The position numbers were made by a program, and so were the translations under genes. From Alterinioella nitratireducens (GTDB lineage Bacteria > Pseudomonadota > Alphaproteobacteria > Rhodobacterales > Rhodobacteraceae): a stretch of 64,000 bases of DNA. Shown piece by piece: positions 7,908 through 16,741 of the stretch (position 1 is its first letter; every line of letters starts with the position of its first letter). The notes beneath the pieces were generated by a model. That model made no database searches and was not told the origin of the DNA. It saw nothing but the letters and a program-made list of their open reading frames with translations. The stretch covers positions 62,001-126,000 of the forward strand of contig NZ_JABJVX010000004.1 of assembly GCF_013155465.1 (NCBI RefSeq), given 5' to 3'.

Positions 7908-8914
7908 CAGGCGGCCTTTGCGGGGGTGTCGGCGCCCTCGACCGGCAGGGTCCATTCGGCGATACGCTCGGGCGTCAGAACGCGGTCGCGGCGGTTGTCC
8001 CACCAGATCTGCGCGGCCTGTTCCAGCGTCGCCAGCAGGGGATCGGCACGCATTTCGGACATCCTTTCGCTGACCTCGGGCATGTGCCGCAGGATCGAGC
8101 TGTCGGAGCGGCGATTGGTGTTGTAGCGGCGGTGGAAGGTGGAGTTCAGGTAGCGTTTCGTGCCGCCCTGGTTGGCCCCGTCGCCACGGTCGTTCTTGAG
8201 CAGGAACAGATCCTCGGACTTGATCGTGTAATGGTTCAGGCAGGCCCCTTCCCAGGTCAGCTTGGCCCGGTCCATGCCGCGATGGCGTTCATGCGCGGCG
8301 GTATAGAGCGCGGCGGCGTCGATCTCCTCGCCCATGGCGTTGCATTGGCGCGCGTCGGGGCGCAGGGGGTGTTTCGGCATATGGACATGGATGCCCTGGA
8401 ACTTGCGCGGCTTGAACAGGGCCTTGTGGAAGGCATTGTTCCAGAACGGTTTCTTGTCGCAGCGGAGGAAGTTTTCCAGCACCGTGCCGCCGGGCCAGGT
8501 CTTGTGACCGCTATCGCCGAAGGGCCGCCAGGCGATGGCGCAGGCGTCGAAGCCTTGCGCGACCTCGATCAGGTCGTCGATTTGATGATCGCCGTGAAAG
8601 ATGTTCAGAAATTCGTCGCTGTCGATATGCAGAAGCCAGTCGGCCTCACCCACGATGGGCAATTCCTCCTTCGCCTTGCGCAGCCCGAAGATCTGCGGGC
8701 TTTCCGCGCCATAGGCATTGTTGCGCAGATGGGTCACGAGGCCCATTTCCTGCATCCGGTCCAGCATCAGGTCGGTGCCATCGGTGCAGTCATTGGTGAT
8801 GACGACGAGGTTGTCGAAGCCGAGCGCGCCGTAAAAGGCGACCCATTCCAGCAGAAAGAGCCCCTCGTTGCGCATGCAGGACAGGACGGTTCGGGTGCCA
8901 AAGCGACTGCTCAT
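7907..8914 (-). CDS. Glycosyltransferase family 2-like protein (first of tandem pair)
   Basis: This 335-residue protein starts MSSRFGTRTVLSCMRNEGLF and shares every recognisable block with the following gene: LEWVAFYGALGF, NDCTDGTDLML, HIDSDEFLNIF, GHKTWPGGT and HERHRGMDRAK. The two genes therefore look like an old tandem duplication with divergence. The DSDEF motif is the likely metal/nucleotide-sugar site. The gene follows sucB after three consecutive hairpins, so it is probably expressed separately from, or at a lower level than, the TCA genes. Confidence 0.85.
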   Translation of the reverse strand: MSSRFGTRTVLSCMRNEGLFLLEWVAFYGALGFDNLVVITNDCTDGTDLMLDRMQEMGLVTHLRNNAYGAESPQIFGLRKAKEELPIVGEADWLLHIDSDEFLNIFHGDHQIDDLIEVAQGFDACAIAWRPFGDSGHKTWPGGTVLENFLRCDKKPFWNNAFHKALFKPRKFQGIHVHMPKHPLRPDARQCNAMGEEIDAAALYTAAHERHRGMDRAKLTWEGACLNHYTIKSEDLFLLKNDRGDGANQGGTKRYLNSTFHRRYNTNRRSDSSILRHMPEVSERMSEMRADPLLATLEQAAQIWWDNRRDRVLTPERIAEWTLPVEGADTPAKAA

Positions 8915-9003
8915 CGCGTGCCTCGTTCGGTGACTGCTCGGGTTTGCGGTCTTTGCCGCTTTGGCGACAGTATGGAGGAGAGGTCAAAATTTGGCAAATG
9001 AAA

Positions 9004-9096
9004 GCGCCCGGTCCTGTGACGGACCGGGCGCGTGGGCGGGAAAAATCTTCCCGAAGATTTTTCAGGGCGGAAGAATTTTGGGCAAAATTCTTCCGC
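9004..9096 (-). terminator. Three consecutive hairpins downstream of sucB
   Basis: On the minus strand, beginning 10 bp after sucB, come three perfect inverted repeats. The first has 14-bp arms with a 2-nt loop (9067-9080/9083-9096, core GGAAGAATTTTG). The second has 11-bp arms with a 2-nt loop (9040-9050/9053-9063, core GAAAAATCTTC). The third has 11-bp arms with a 6-nt loop (9004-9014/9021-9031, GCGCCCGGTCC), followed by TTTCATTT. The third is a terminator candidate for the suc transcript. The first two may stabilise the mRNA end or serve as terminators in either direction. Confidence 0.8.
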
Positions 9097-9105
9097 TTGG
9101 ACCGC

Positions 9106-10635
9106 TTACAAATCCATCAGCAACCGGCGCGGATCCTCCAGCGCTTCCTTGACGCGCACCAGGAACGTCACCGCCCCCTTGCCGTCAACGATCCGGTGAT
9201 CGTAGCTGAGCGCCAGATACATCATCGGGCGGATCACGATCTCGCCGTCCACGACCATCGCGCGGTCCTGGATCTTGTGCATCCCCAGGATCCCCGATTG
9301 CGGCGGGTTCAGGATGGGCGAGGACATAAGCGAGCCGTAGACACCCCCGTTCGAGATGGTGAAGGTGCCGCCCTGCATCTCGGCCATGGACAGCTTGCCA
9401 TCCCGCGCGCGTCGGCCCTTTTCGCCGATCGCCTTCTCGATCTCGGCAAAGCTCATCCGGTCGGCATTGCGGATGACCGGCACGACAAGGCCCTGCGGCG
9501 TGCCGGCGGCGACGCCCATATGCACGAAGTTCTTATAGACGATTTCATTGCCGTCGATCTCGGCATTGACCTCTGGCACCTCTTTCAGCGCGTGGCAGCA
9601 GGCCTTGGTGAAGAAGGACATGAAGCCCATGCGCACGCCGTGCTTCTTCTCGAACGCCTCCTTGTAGGTGTTGCGGAGCGCCATCACCTCGGTCATGTCC
9701 ACCTCATTGTAGGTGGTCAGGATCGCGGCGGTGTTCTGGGCGTCCTTGAGGCGGCGGGCAATGGTCTGGCGCAGGCGGGTCATCTTGACGCGTTCGATGC
9801 GGTCGGCGTCCTCGGCGGCATCGGGCGCACGCGGGGCTTGGGCGGGGCTTTCCGTCTTGGCGGGGGCGGAGCCTGCGGCGGCCTTCACCACATCCTCTTT
9901 CATCACCCGGCCATCGCGGCCCGAGCCCTTGACGCTGGCCGCGTCGATGCCCTTTTCGGCCATGATCTTCTTGGCGGCGGGGGCGTCTTCCACGTCCTTG
10001 CCGCTGCTGGCCTGGGCCTTTTCTTCCGACGCGTCGGGGCGGGGGCCGGGTTCGACCGTGCCATCCGCGCTGCCCGAGATCACCGCGAGCTTGGCCTTGG
10101 CATCGACCGTGGTGCCCTCGGGGGCGACGATTTCCGTCAACACGCCGCCGCAGGGCGCGGGCACCTCGACCGAGACCTTGTCGGTCTCCAACTCGCACAG
10201 CATCTCGTCCTGGCTGACGGCATCGCCGACCTGCTTGAACCAGGTGGCCACCGTCGCTTCGGTGACACTTTCGCCCAATGTCGGCACCATCACATCGGTG
10301 GAGCCGTTGCCTCCCTTCGCGGGGGTCTCATCGGCATCCGGTTTCGCCTTGGGCTTCTCCTCGGCATCGTCTTTGGACCCGCCGTCAGAGGCCCCGTCAC
10401 CGGCATCCAGCGTCGCCAGCAGCGCGTCGACGCCGACGGTCTCGCCTTCCTCGGCCACGATCTCGGCCAGCGTTCCGGCGGCGGGCGAGGGCACTTCGAC
10501 CGTCACCTTGTCGGTCTCCAGCTCGCAGAGCATTTCGTCTACGGCGACAGAGTCACCCGGTTTCTTGAACCAGGTTGCGATGGTCGCCTCGGTGACACTT
10601 TCGCCCAGGGTGGGCACGCGGACTTCTACGGACAT
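9106..10635 (-). CDS. sucB: 2-oxoglutarate dehydrogenase E2, dihydrolipoyllysine succinyltransferase
   Basis: The 509-residue protein transfers succinyl groups from lipoate to CoA in the 2-oxoglutarate dehydrogenase complex. It carries two lipoyl domains, not one, with modified lysines in ETDKVTVEV (Lys43) and ETDKVSVEV (Lys153), joined by acidic and Ala/Pro-rich linkers. A peripheral subunit-binding domain follows around 220-255 ([21 protein letters not shown]). The C-terminal catalytic domain has [10 protein letters not shown] containing the active-site His and Asp. It starts 3 nt after sucA. Two lipoyl domains per E2o also occur, to my knowledge, in related Rhodobacteraceae. Confidence 0.98.
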   Translation of the reverse strand: MSVEVRVPTLGESVTEATIATWFKKPGDSVAVDEMLCELETDKVTVEVPSPAAGTLAEIVAEEGETVGVDALLATLDAGDGASDGGSKDDAEEKPKAKPDADETPAKGGNGSTDVMVPTLGESVTEATVATWFKQVGDAVSQDEMLCELETDKVSVEVPAPCGGVLTEIVAPEGTTVDAKAKLAVISGSADGTVEPGPRPDASEEKAQASSGKDVEDAPAAKKIMAEKGIDAASVKGSGRDGRVMKEDVVKAAAGSAPAKTESPAQAPRAPDAAEDADRIERVKMTRLRQTIARRLKDAQNTAAILTTYNEVDMTEVMALRNTYKEAFEKKHGVRMGFMSFFTKACCHALKEVPEVNAEIDGNEIVYKNFVHMGVAAGTPQGLVVPVIRNADRMSFAEIEKAIGEKGRRARDGKLSMAEMQGGTFTISNGGVYGSLMSSPILNPPQSGILGMHKIQDRAMVVDGEIVIRPMMYLALSYDHRIVDGKGAVTFLVRVKEALEDPRRLLMDL

Positions 10636-10638
10636 GGA

Positions 10639-13605
10639 TTACTTCCCTTCGATCGTGAGCGCATCGTTGACGAGTGCGGCTTGCTGTTCTTTGTGCATGG
10701 AGGCGAGGCCGGTCGCGGGCGACGCGGCGGCGTGACGCCCGGCATAGCGCGGGCGCGTGTGATCGGCGCCGATCCGGCTCAATACCCATTCGATATTGGG
10801 TTCGACAAAGCTCCACGGGCCCTGGTTCTTGGGCTCTTCCTGGCACCAGACCATCTCGGCGCCCTTGAAGCGCTCCAACTCCTTGACCAGGGCCAGCGCC
10901 GGGAACGGGTAGAATTGCTCCAGCCGCAGCAGGTAGACATCCGTGATCCCGCGCTTGTCGCGTTCTTCCAGCAGGTCGTAATAGACCTTGCCCGAGCACA
11001 TGACGACGCGCTTGATCTGGTCATCCGCCACCAGTTCGGTGTCGGAATGGCCCTTCTGGGCGTCATCCCACAGCACCCGGTGAAAGCTGGACCCGGTGGT
11101 GAAATCGTCGGCATCGCTGATCGCCAGCTTGTGACGCAGCAGCGATTTCGGCGTCATCAGGACCAGCGGCTTGCGGAAATCGCGGTGGATCTGGCGGCGC
11201 AGGATGTGGAAGTAGTTGGCGGGCGTCGTGCAGTTGGCGACGATCCAGTTATCTTCGGCGCACATCTGCAACCAGCGCTCCAGCCGGGCCGAGGAGTGTT
11301 CCGGCCCCTGGCCCTCATAGCCATGCGGCAGCAGCATCACGAGGCCCGACATGCGCAGCCATTTGCGTTCGCCCGAGGAAATGAACTGGTCGAACATGAT
11401 CTGCGCGCCATTGGCGAAATCGCCGAACTGCGCCTCCCAGGCGACCAGCGCGTTGGGTTCGGCTAGACTGTAGCCGTATTCGAACCCGAGCACGGCATAT
11501 TCCGACAGCATCGAGTCGATGACCTCGTATTGCGCCTGCCCCTCGCGGATGTTGTTGAGCGGGTAGTAGCGGTCCTCGGTCTCCTGGCTGACCAGCGCGG
11601 AATGACGCTGGCTGAAGGTGCCGCGGCTGCTGTCCTGACCCGACAGGCGCACCGGGTAGCCCTCGGTCAGGAGGCTGCCGAAGGCAAGCGCCTCGGCGGT
11701 GGCCCAGTCAAAGCCCTTGCCGCTGTCGAACATCTCCTTCTTGGCGTCCAGAAGCCGCCCGACCGTCTTGTGCAGGGCGAAGCCGTCCGGGGCTGTGACC
11801 AGCGCCTTTCCGACCTCCTCGAAGGTCTCGGGCTTGATCGCGGTCTGGCCGCGCTCATATTCCTCGCCCTCGCGGTCCAGGTGGCTCCAGCGCCCGTCCA
11901 GCCAGTCGGCCTTGTTGGGCTTGTAGCTTTTTCCGGCCTCGAACTCATCGTTCAGATGGCTCTGGAAGGCGGCCTTCATATCCTCGATCTCGCCCTCGGG
12001 GATCAGCCCGTCATTGACCAGCCGGTCGGTGTAGATCTGAAGGGTGGTCTTCTGTTTCTTGATCTTCTTGTACATGATCGGGTTGGTGAACATGGGCTCA
12101 TCGCCCTCGTTATGACCGAACCGGCGGTAGCAGAAGATGTCCAGCACCACGTCCTTGTGGAATTTCTGGCGGAACTCGGTGGCGACGCGGGCGGCGTGGA
12201 CCACGGCCTCGGGGTCGTCGCCATTGACGTGGAAGATCGGCGCCTCGACCATCAGCGCGATATCGGTGGGGTAGGGGCTGGAGCGGCTGAAATGCGGCGC
12301 GGTGGTAAAGCCGATCTGGTTGTTGACGACGATATGCATCGTGCCGCCGGTGCGGTGGCCGCGCAGACCGGACAGGCCGAAGCCCTCGGCCACCACGCCT
12401 TGCCCCGCAAAGGCCGCGTCGCCATGCAGCAAGATGCCCAGAACCGCGGTCCGGTCCGAGTCGTTCTGCTGATCCTGCTTGGCGCGCACCTTGCCCAGGA
12501 CGACGGGGTTCACCGCCTCAAGGTGGCTGGGGTTCGCGGTCAGGCTGAGATGAACCGAATTGCCGTCGAAACTGCGGTCCGAGGACGCGCCGAGGTGATA
12601 TTTCACATCGCCCGAGCCATCCACGTCCTCGGGCTTGAAGCTGCCGCCCTGAAACTCGTTGAAGATCGCGCGGTAGGGTTTGGCCATCACGTTGGCCAGC
12701 ACCGAAAGACGCCCCCGATGCGGCATCCCGATGACGATGTCCTTGACGCCCAGGGCGCCGCCGCGCTTGATGATCTGCTCCATCGCCGGGATCAGTGCCT
12801 CGCCGCCATCGAGGCCGAAGCGCTTGGTGCCCATGTATTTCACATGCAGGAATTTCTCGAAGCCCTCGGCCTCGACCAGCTTGTTCAGGATCGCCTTGCG
12901 CCCCTCGCGGGTGAATTTGATCTCCTTGTCGAAACCTTCGATCCGCTCCTTCAGCCAGCCGGCCTCCTCGGGGTTTGAGATGTGCATGTATTGCAGCGCG
13001 AAGGTGCCGCAATAGGTCCGCTTCACGATCTCCAGGATCTGCCGCATCGAGGCGACATCGAGCCCAAGCACCTGGTCGATGAAGATGGGCCGGTCCATGT
13101 CGGAATCGACAAAGCCGTAGCTCGCCGGGTCCAGCTCGGGATGCGGCGTGTGGGCGCGCATGCCAAGCGGGTCCAGATCGGCCACCAGATGCCCCCGGAT
13201 GCGGTAGGCCCGGATCAGCATCAGCGCGCGCAAGCTGTCCAGAACCGCGCGGCGCACCGCCTCATCCGAGACCGAAACGCCCTTTTCGGACGCCTTGTCG
13301 GCGATCTTCTTGGCCGCCGCCTTTGCCTCGGCGGACGCCGTGTCGGGCCATTCCCCGGTCAGGGCATGGGTCAGGTCGTCTCCCGGCATCGGCGGCCAGT
13401 CGGCGCGCGCCCAGGACGGGCCGGCGGCCTCGGCCTTGACCTGCGCCTCGCCATCGCCGAGCGATTTGAAGAACTCCACCCAGGCCTGGTCCACGGCGGC
13501 GGGATCGCGCGCGTACTGGGCGTAGAGCTGCTCCAGATATTCGGCATTATGGCCCTGCATGAAGCTGGAGGCCTGGAAGGCGTCGTTGGGGGATTGGTCG
13601 GTCAT
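10639..13605 (-). CDS. sucA: 2-oxoglutarate dehydrogenase E1 component
   Basis: The 988-residue thiamine-dependent enzyme decarboxylates 2-oxoglutarate and succinylates the lipoyl groups of SucB. The N-terminus has the E2-binding-type segment with YLEQLYAQYARDP. The core has GMPHRGRLSVLANV and the ThDP/Mg region GDAAFAGQGVVAE...NNQIGFTT. The C-terminal transketolase-like domain includes SRGTFSQRH and LPHGYEGQGPEHSSAR. Length is as expected for the family. It lies downstream of the inserted sulfotransferase gene with a 170-nt gap of AT-richer sequence, so an extra promoter there is possible. It is followed immediately by sucB. Confidence 0.98.
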   Translation of the reverse strand: MTDQSPNDAFQASSFMQGHNAEYLEQLYAQYARDPAAVDQAWVEFFKSLGDGEAQVKAEAAGPSWARADWPPMPGDDLTHALTGEWPDTASAEAKAAAKKIADKASEKGVSVSDEAVRRAVLDSLRALMLIRAYRIRGHLVADLDPLGMRAHTPHPELDPASYGFVDSDMDRPIFIDQVLGLDVASMRQILEIVKRTYCGTFALQYMHISNPEEAGWLKERIEGFDKEIKFTREGRKAILNKLVEAEGFEKFLHVKYMGTKRFGLDGGEALIPAMEQIIKRGGALGVKDIVIGMPHRGRLSVLANVMAKPYRAIFNEFQGGSFKPEDVDGSGDVKYHLGASSDRSFDGNSVHLSLTANPSHLEAVNPVVLGKVRAKQDQQNDSDRTAVLGILLHGDAAFAGQGVVAEGFGLSGLRGHRTGGTMHIVVNNQIGFTTAPHFSRSSPYPTDIALMVEAPIFHVNGDDPEAVVHAARVATEFRQKFHKDVVLDIFCYRRFGHNEGDEPMFTNPIMYKKIKKQKTTLQIYTDRLVNDGLIPEGEIEDMKAAFQSHLNDEFEAGKSYKPNKADWLDGRWSHLDREGEEYERGQTAIKPETFEEVGKALVTAPDGFALHKTVGRLLDAKKEMFDSGKGFDWATAEALAFGSLLTEGYPVRLSGQDSSRGTFSQRHSALVSQETEDRYYPLNNIREGQAQYEVIDSMLSEYAVLGFEYGYSLAEPNALVAWEAQFGDFANGAQIMFDQFISSGERKWLRMSGLVMLLPHGYEGQGPEHSSARLERWLQMCAEDNWIVANCTTPANYFHILRRQIHRDFRKPLVLMTPKSLLRHKLAISDADDFTTGSSFHRVLWDDAQKGHSDTELVADDQIKRVVMCSGKVYYDLLEERDKRGITDVYLLRLEQFYPFPALALVKELERFKGAEMVWCQEEPKNQGPWSFVEPNIEWVLSRIGADHTRPRYAGRHAAASPATGLASMHKEQQAALVNDALTIEGK

Positions 13606-13775
13606 GGGGGGGACCTCATGTGGGTTGGGACCGTATCTATTGGGGCCGGGTTAGGGGCAAATGTGTGGAGCGAGGTAGAGGCGAACCCGCGACAAAATGA
13701 AATGGCTTTCGACAGGATGGGCACACCGCGGACAAGGCGAACCCTTGGAATTTACCAAATCTCCACCGGTTTGCG

Positions 13776-14498
13776 TCACGTGCTGAGAACTCTTGAGGCA
13801 TCGTCAGGATCTAGCGAGTAGCCGCCCGCAGCGAACATCCAGCCAAGCTCATTGCGAACGATATCTGCGGTCGAGCGATCATACCAGTCCGCAATCGGCA
13901 TGCGATCTCCACTGCGCGAAGCCGTTTTTGATTTTCCGACACGAAGTTCCATGGGCTCCATACTACAGCTAGCGCAGACTCTTCGCATATCGTCCTCGAG
14001 GAACTCAGAGCGAACCCAGTGGTCAATCACCTGCTGATTGCCCAAATGAGTTGCCTCGTAGTCTACATGGAAACCTGGCCGGGTTCGGATGTCGCCGCCG
14101 GTTGTTTGGACGAACTCTCGGAATTTGGACACAAGTTGTGAGCGGCTCAATCCACTGATGTCCAAAACCACATCATGTCCTTTCGACCGCCAGAAAAACG
14201 CGGATACTGTCTTGTCGAAGGGATTCCGCACCATTGCAATTTTCGAATACCGATCAAAGAGCTCTTCTCCGAGTGCCGCACGGATGCGTTTCACCGGTGC
14301 GTGTGGCCCCCCCCAGCAATCGTCGCCGTGATTTCCGCCTGTCGAGATTATTCCATGCTCAGTTTCACGTGGGAGCGGCCTAATTGTTGGGTCGGTTCCA
14401 GGCGCAAGGCAAAAAGGAACAAGGGCGTTCTCCGCGGCCGTACTCGCTGTTTTGAACGTCTTCATATAAACGAATTGGTATCGGTGCGAAATCAACAT
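13776..14498 (-). CDS. Sulfotransferase family protein inserted between sucD and sucA
   Basis: The protein of about 240 residues starts MLISHRYQFVYMKTFKTAST. This N-terminal strand-loop-helix is the 5'-phosphosulfate-binding element (KTxST), and IAMVRNPFDKTVSAFFW carries the Arg and Ser of the 3'-phosphate site, so a PAPS-dependent sulfotransferase fold is likely. The start is 4 nt after the sucD stop, within the suc transcript. Longer upstream readings are antisense to sucD coding sense and unlikely. Base composition is visibly less GC-rich (mid-50s percent in sampled lines) than the suc genes, suggesting later acquisition. The acceptor is unknown, possibly a surface glycan. Confidence 0.8.
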   Translation of the reverse strand: MLISHRYQFVYMKTFKTASTAAENALVPFCLAPGTDPTIRPLPRETEHGIISTGGNHGDDCWGGPHAPVKRIRAALGEELFDRYSKIAMVRNPFDKTVSAFFWRSKGHDVVLDISGLSRSQLVSKFREFVQTTGGDIRTRPGFHVDYEATHLGNQQVIDHWVRSEFLEDDMRRVCASCSMEPMELRVGKSKTASRSGDRMPIADWYDRSTADIVRNELGWMFAAGGYSLDPDDASRVLST

Positions 14499-14502
14499 GG
14501 TA

Positions 14503-15384
14503 TCACCCAATCGCCTCAAGCACCGCCTCTCCAAGCGTCGCGGGGCTGTCGGCCACCACGATCCCGGCGGCGCGCATGGCTTCGATCTTGTCGTCGGCGC
14601 CGCCCTTGCCGCCGGCGACGATGGCACCGGCATGACCCATGCGGCGGCCCGGAGGGGCGGTGCGGCCCGCGATGAAACCGGCGGTTGGCTTCCAGCGGCC
14701 CTTCTTCCTCTCGTCGGCCAGGAATTGCGCCGCGTCTTCCTCGGCATTGCCGCCGATCTCGCCGATCATGATGATCGACTGGGTCTCGTCATCTGCCAGG
14801 AACATCTCCAGCACGTCGATATGCTCGGTCCCCTTGATCGGGTCGCCGCCGATGCCCACGGCGGTGGACTGGCCCAGGCCGATATCCGAGGTCTGCTTGA
14901 CCGCCTCATAGGTCAGCGTGCCGGAGCGGCTGACGACACCCACCGACCCGCGCTTGTGGATATGGCCCGGCATGATGCCGATCTTGCAGGCGTCGGGCGT
15001 GATGATGCCGGGGCAGTTGGGGCCGACCAGACGCGACTTGGAGCCCTCCAGCGCGCGCTTGACCCGCATCATGTCCAGCACCGGGATGCCTTCGGTGATG
15101 CAGCAAATGAGCTCCATCTCGGCGTCGATGGCCTCAAGGATGCTGTCGGCGGCAAAGGGTGGCGGCACATAGATGACACTGGCATTCGCCCCGGTTGTCG
15201 CGCGCGCCTCATGCACCGAGTTGAAAACCGGCAGGTCCAGATGCGTCTGCCCGCCCTTGCCGGGGGTCACGCCGCCGACCATCTTGGTGCCATAGGCGAT
15301 CGCCTGCTCGGAATGGAAGGTGCCCTGGCTGCCGGTGAAGCCCTGGCAGATAACCTTGGTGTTTTCGTCGACGAGTACGGCCAT
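14503..15384 (-). CDS. sucD: Succinyl-CoA ligase (ADP/GDP-forming) alpha subunit
   Basis: The 293-residue subunit binds CoA and carries the phosphohistidine of succinyl-CoA synthetase. It starts [21 protein letters not shown], the CoA-binding Rossmann region. It contains [10 protein letters not shown], the [11 protein letters not shown] segment facing the beta subunit, and [12 protein letters not shown] with the catalytic His. A longer ORF from 15492 is not supported. It is separated from its partner sucC by three small non-metabolic genes, an unusual split, and followed after 4 nt by a sulfotransferase. Confidence 0.97.
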   Translation of the reverse strand: MAVLVDENTKVICQGFTGSQGTFHSEQAIAYGTKMVGGVTPGKGGQTHLDLPVFNSVHEARATTGANASVIYVPPPFAADSILEAIDAEMELICCITEGIPVLDMMRVKRALEGSKSRLVGPNCPGIITPDACKIGIMPGHIHKRGSVGVVSRSGTLTYEAVKQTSDIGLGQSTAVGIGGDPIKGTEHIDVLEMFLADDETQSIIMIGEIGGNAEEDAAQFLADERKKGRWKPTAGFIAGRTAPPGRRMGHAGAIVAGGKGGADDKIEAMRAAGIVVADSPATLGEAVLEAIG

Positions 15385-15409
15385 GTTGCCTGTCCCTCTT
15401 TTTCTGGTT

Positions 15410-15958
15410 CTAGTCGGCGGGCGGCGGCAGCCGCTCCACGTTGATGAATGTTTCCTGGCCGTCCGACCCGTCCCGCGTGCCCACATGCACAACGGCCCGG
15501 ATGCCGCGGGCGTTCAGCAGGCGGGCTTGGATGAAATGTGTGCCGTCATGGGCTTCGAAGCCGTCTGGCAACTCGGTGACGGTGCCGAAGACAGGCGGGC
15601 CTTGCATGGCGCTCCGCAAGGTCTCGGTCGCGTCCTCGACATGGTCGCCGGGAAAGGACACCTCGCAGCGCCGATTGGTGCCGGGCGTCGGATCATCCGG
15701 CGTGTCGCCAAGCGTGGTGTCGTAGAAGCTGGTCCCGAAGGGCAGGCCCGAGCCGCCCGCGTTGGCCACATGCGCCCGCATCCGCGCCTCCATCACCGCC
15801 GCCGTCTGGCCCGGATTGGTGCAGATCGCGGCGAAGGCCGATTGCGCCAGCGCGGCGGTATCAGGGGCCTCGTCGGCCACGGCCTGCCCTGCCGCAAACG
15901 CGACGGCCCCCGCGATGCAGAGGCCCTGCAAGAGCCGCCAATGGGGAAGGGAAGTCAT
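15410..15958 (-). CDS. Secreted hypothetical protein between sucC and sucD
   Basis: The 182-residue protein has a clear Sec signal peptide (hydrophobic [16 protein letters not shown], probable cleavage after AVADE-proximal Ala). The mature part is periplasmic, with two cysteines (in [10 protein letters not shown] and NRRCEVSF) that could form a disulfide. I do not recognise a family. It ends 25 nt before sucD and is read in the same direction, so it is probably co-transcribed with the suc genes. Overall design (signal peptide, roughly 150 mature residues) resembles the protein at 16242-16736, but I see no convincing sequence match. Confidence 0.7.
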   Translation of the reverse strand: MTSLPHWRLLQGLCIAGAVAFAAGQAVADEAPDTAALAQSAFAAICTNPGQTAAVMEARMRAHVANAGGSGLPFGTSFYDTTLGDTPDDPTPGTNRRCEVSFPGDHVEDATETLRSAMQGPPVFGTVTELPDGFEAHDGTHFIQARLLNARGIRAVVHVGTRDGSDGQETFINVERLPPPAD

Positions 15959-15992
15959 GGGCTCAGATGCTCCTGGTCTCCAGCCGGGGTGG

Positions 15993-16193
15993 TCAGTAGT
16001 GGCGGGTGGCGGTGACGGCCTGCCCGTTCAGGATCACGCCGGGATGGCCCGGATCATCCAGCACCCGCTCCATCCCGTCGGTCGAGATCGGCGGAAAGAA
16101 CGAATGGCCGTTGTTGCGCACCAGTTCCCGCGAGCAGCCCGCCAGGCCGAGCACGAGGACAGAGGCAATCGCGAGTTTCATGATGGCAGTCAT
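15993..16193 (-). CDS. Small lipoprotein
   Basis: The 66-residue protein has a type II signal peptide with lipobox LAGC (MTAIMKLAIASVLVLGLAGC). It would be processed to a lipid-anchored peptide of about 47 residues beginning CSRELVRNNGHSFFPP. A good ribosome site (AAAGGAGA) precedes the ATG at 16193. There is no recognised family. It sits in the accessory segment between sucC and sucD. Confidence 0.7.
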   Translation of the reverse strand: MTAIMKLAIASVLVLGLAGCSRELVRNNGHSFFPPISTDGMERVLDDPGHPGVILNGQAVTATRHY

Positions 16194-16241
16194 GGTCGTC
16201 TCCTTTTGGTTTTCGTTCTGATTGTCTCTAAATTCCTGAAT

Positions 16242-16736
16242 CTACAACGAGGGGTGCCAACTCAAAGCGAATCCAGTCGTAGGAGAATTTGGACGGTCTG
16301 ACAGCCAGATTTCCCCCGGAGTATTCGGCAAGCTCCAACGGTGAAGGCCATCCTCAACGACAGCTGTAGTTAGACGATCGTCCAACCAGGTAGAGCGCGA
16401 AATGGATGACAACACTGAACTAAATTCACCATATTGTGAGGAAAGTGTGCAACCTTCGGTCCCAGGGCCTTGATCATACGCAAGCATAAAGACTCCGCTT
16501 CGGTAAACCCTCCGATCAGCTGCCGAAATTAAGTGCTCAAATCCGACTGCGAGGACGGTTTGGGACTCGCCGCCTGACCGCCAAGTCGATTGGAGACACA
16601 GTAGTTCGAATACTTGGCCAGCAACGTCACCGACGCTTATGGTGGGCTCGCTAGTCTGTGCGTAGGTCAGCGTCGGAAAAGAACCGCTGATGACCTGAAG
16701 AACTGCTGCGAAAGACAATATGGACAGGCTTCGCAA
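16242..16736 (-). CDS. Secreted hypothetical protein directly after sucC
   Basis: The 164-residue product begins 5 nt after the sucC stop with a TTG start and the signal peptide MRSLSILSFAAVLQVISG... ending near TYAQ. The mature portion has two cysteines (LLCLQST and EGCTLSS) and Trp-rich C-terminal segments. No known domain is recognised. Base composition is visibly less GC-rich than sucC, so it may be an acquired gene. The start is uncertain because there is no in-frame ATG near the signal peptide. Confidence 0.6.
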   Translation of the reverse strand: MRSLSILSFAAVLQVISGSFPTLTYAQTSEPTISVGDVAGQVFELLCLQSTWRSGGESQTVLAVGFEHLISAADRRVYRSGVFMLAYDQGPGTEGCTLSSQYGEFSSVLSSISRSTWLDDRLTTAVVEDGLHRWSLPNTPGEIWLSDRPNSPTTGFALSWHPSL

Positions 16737-16741
16737 ATCCC

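Noticed and set aside
8944-11466. 840-residue plus-strand ORF antisense to sucB/sucA
   Set aside because: It is low-complexity His/Arg/Gly/Leu-rich translation in the mirror frame of GC3-biased sucB and sucA, whose motifs are unmistakable.
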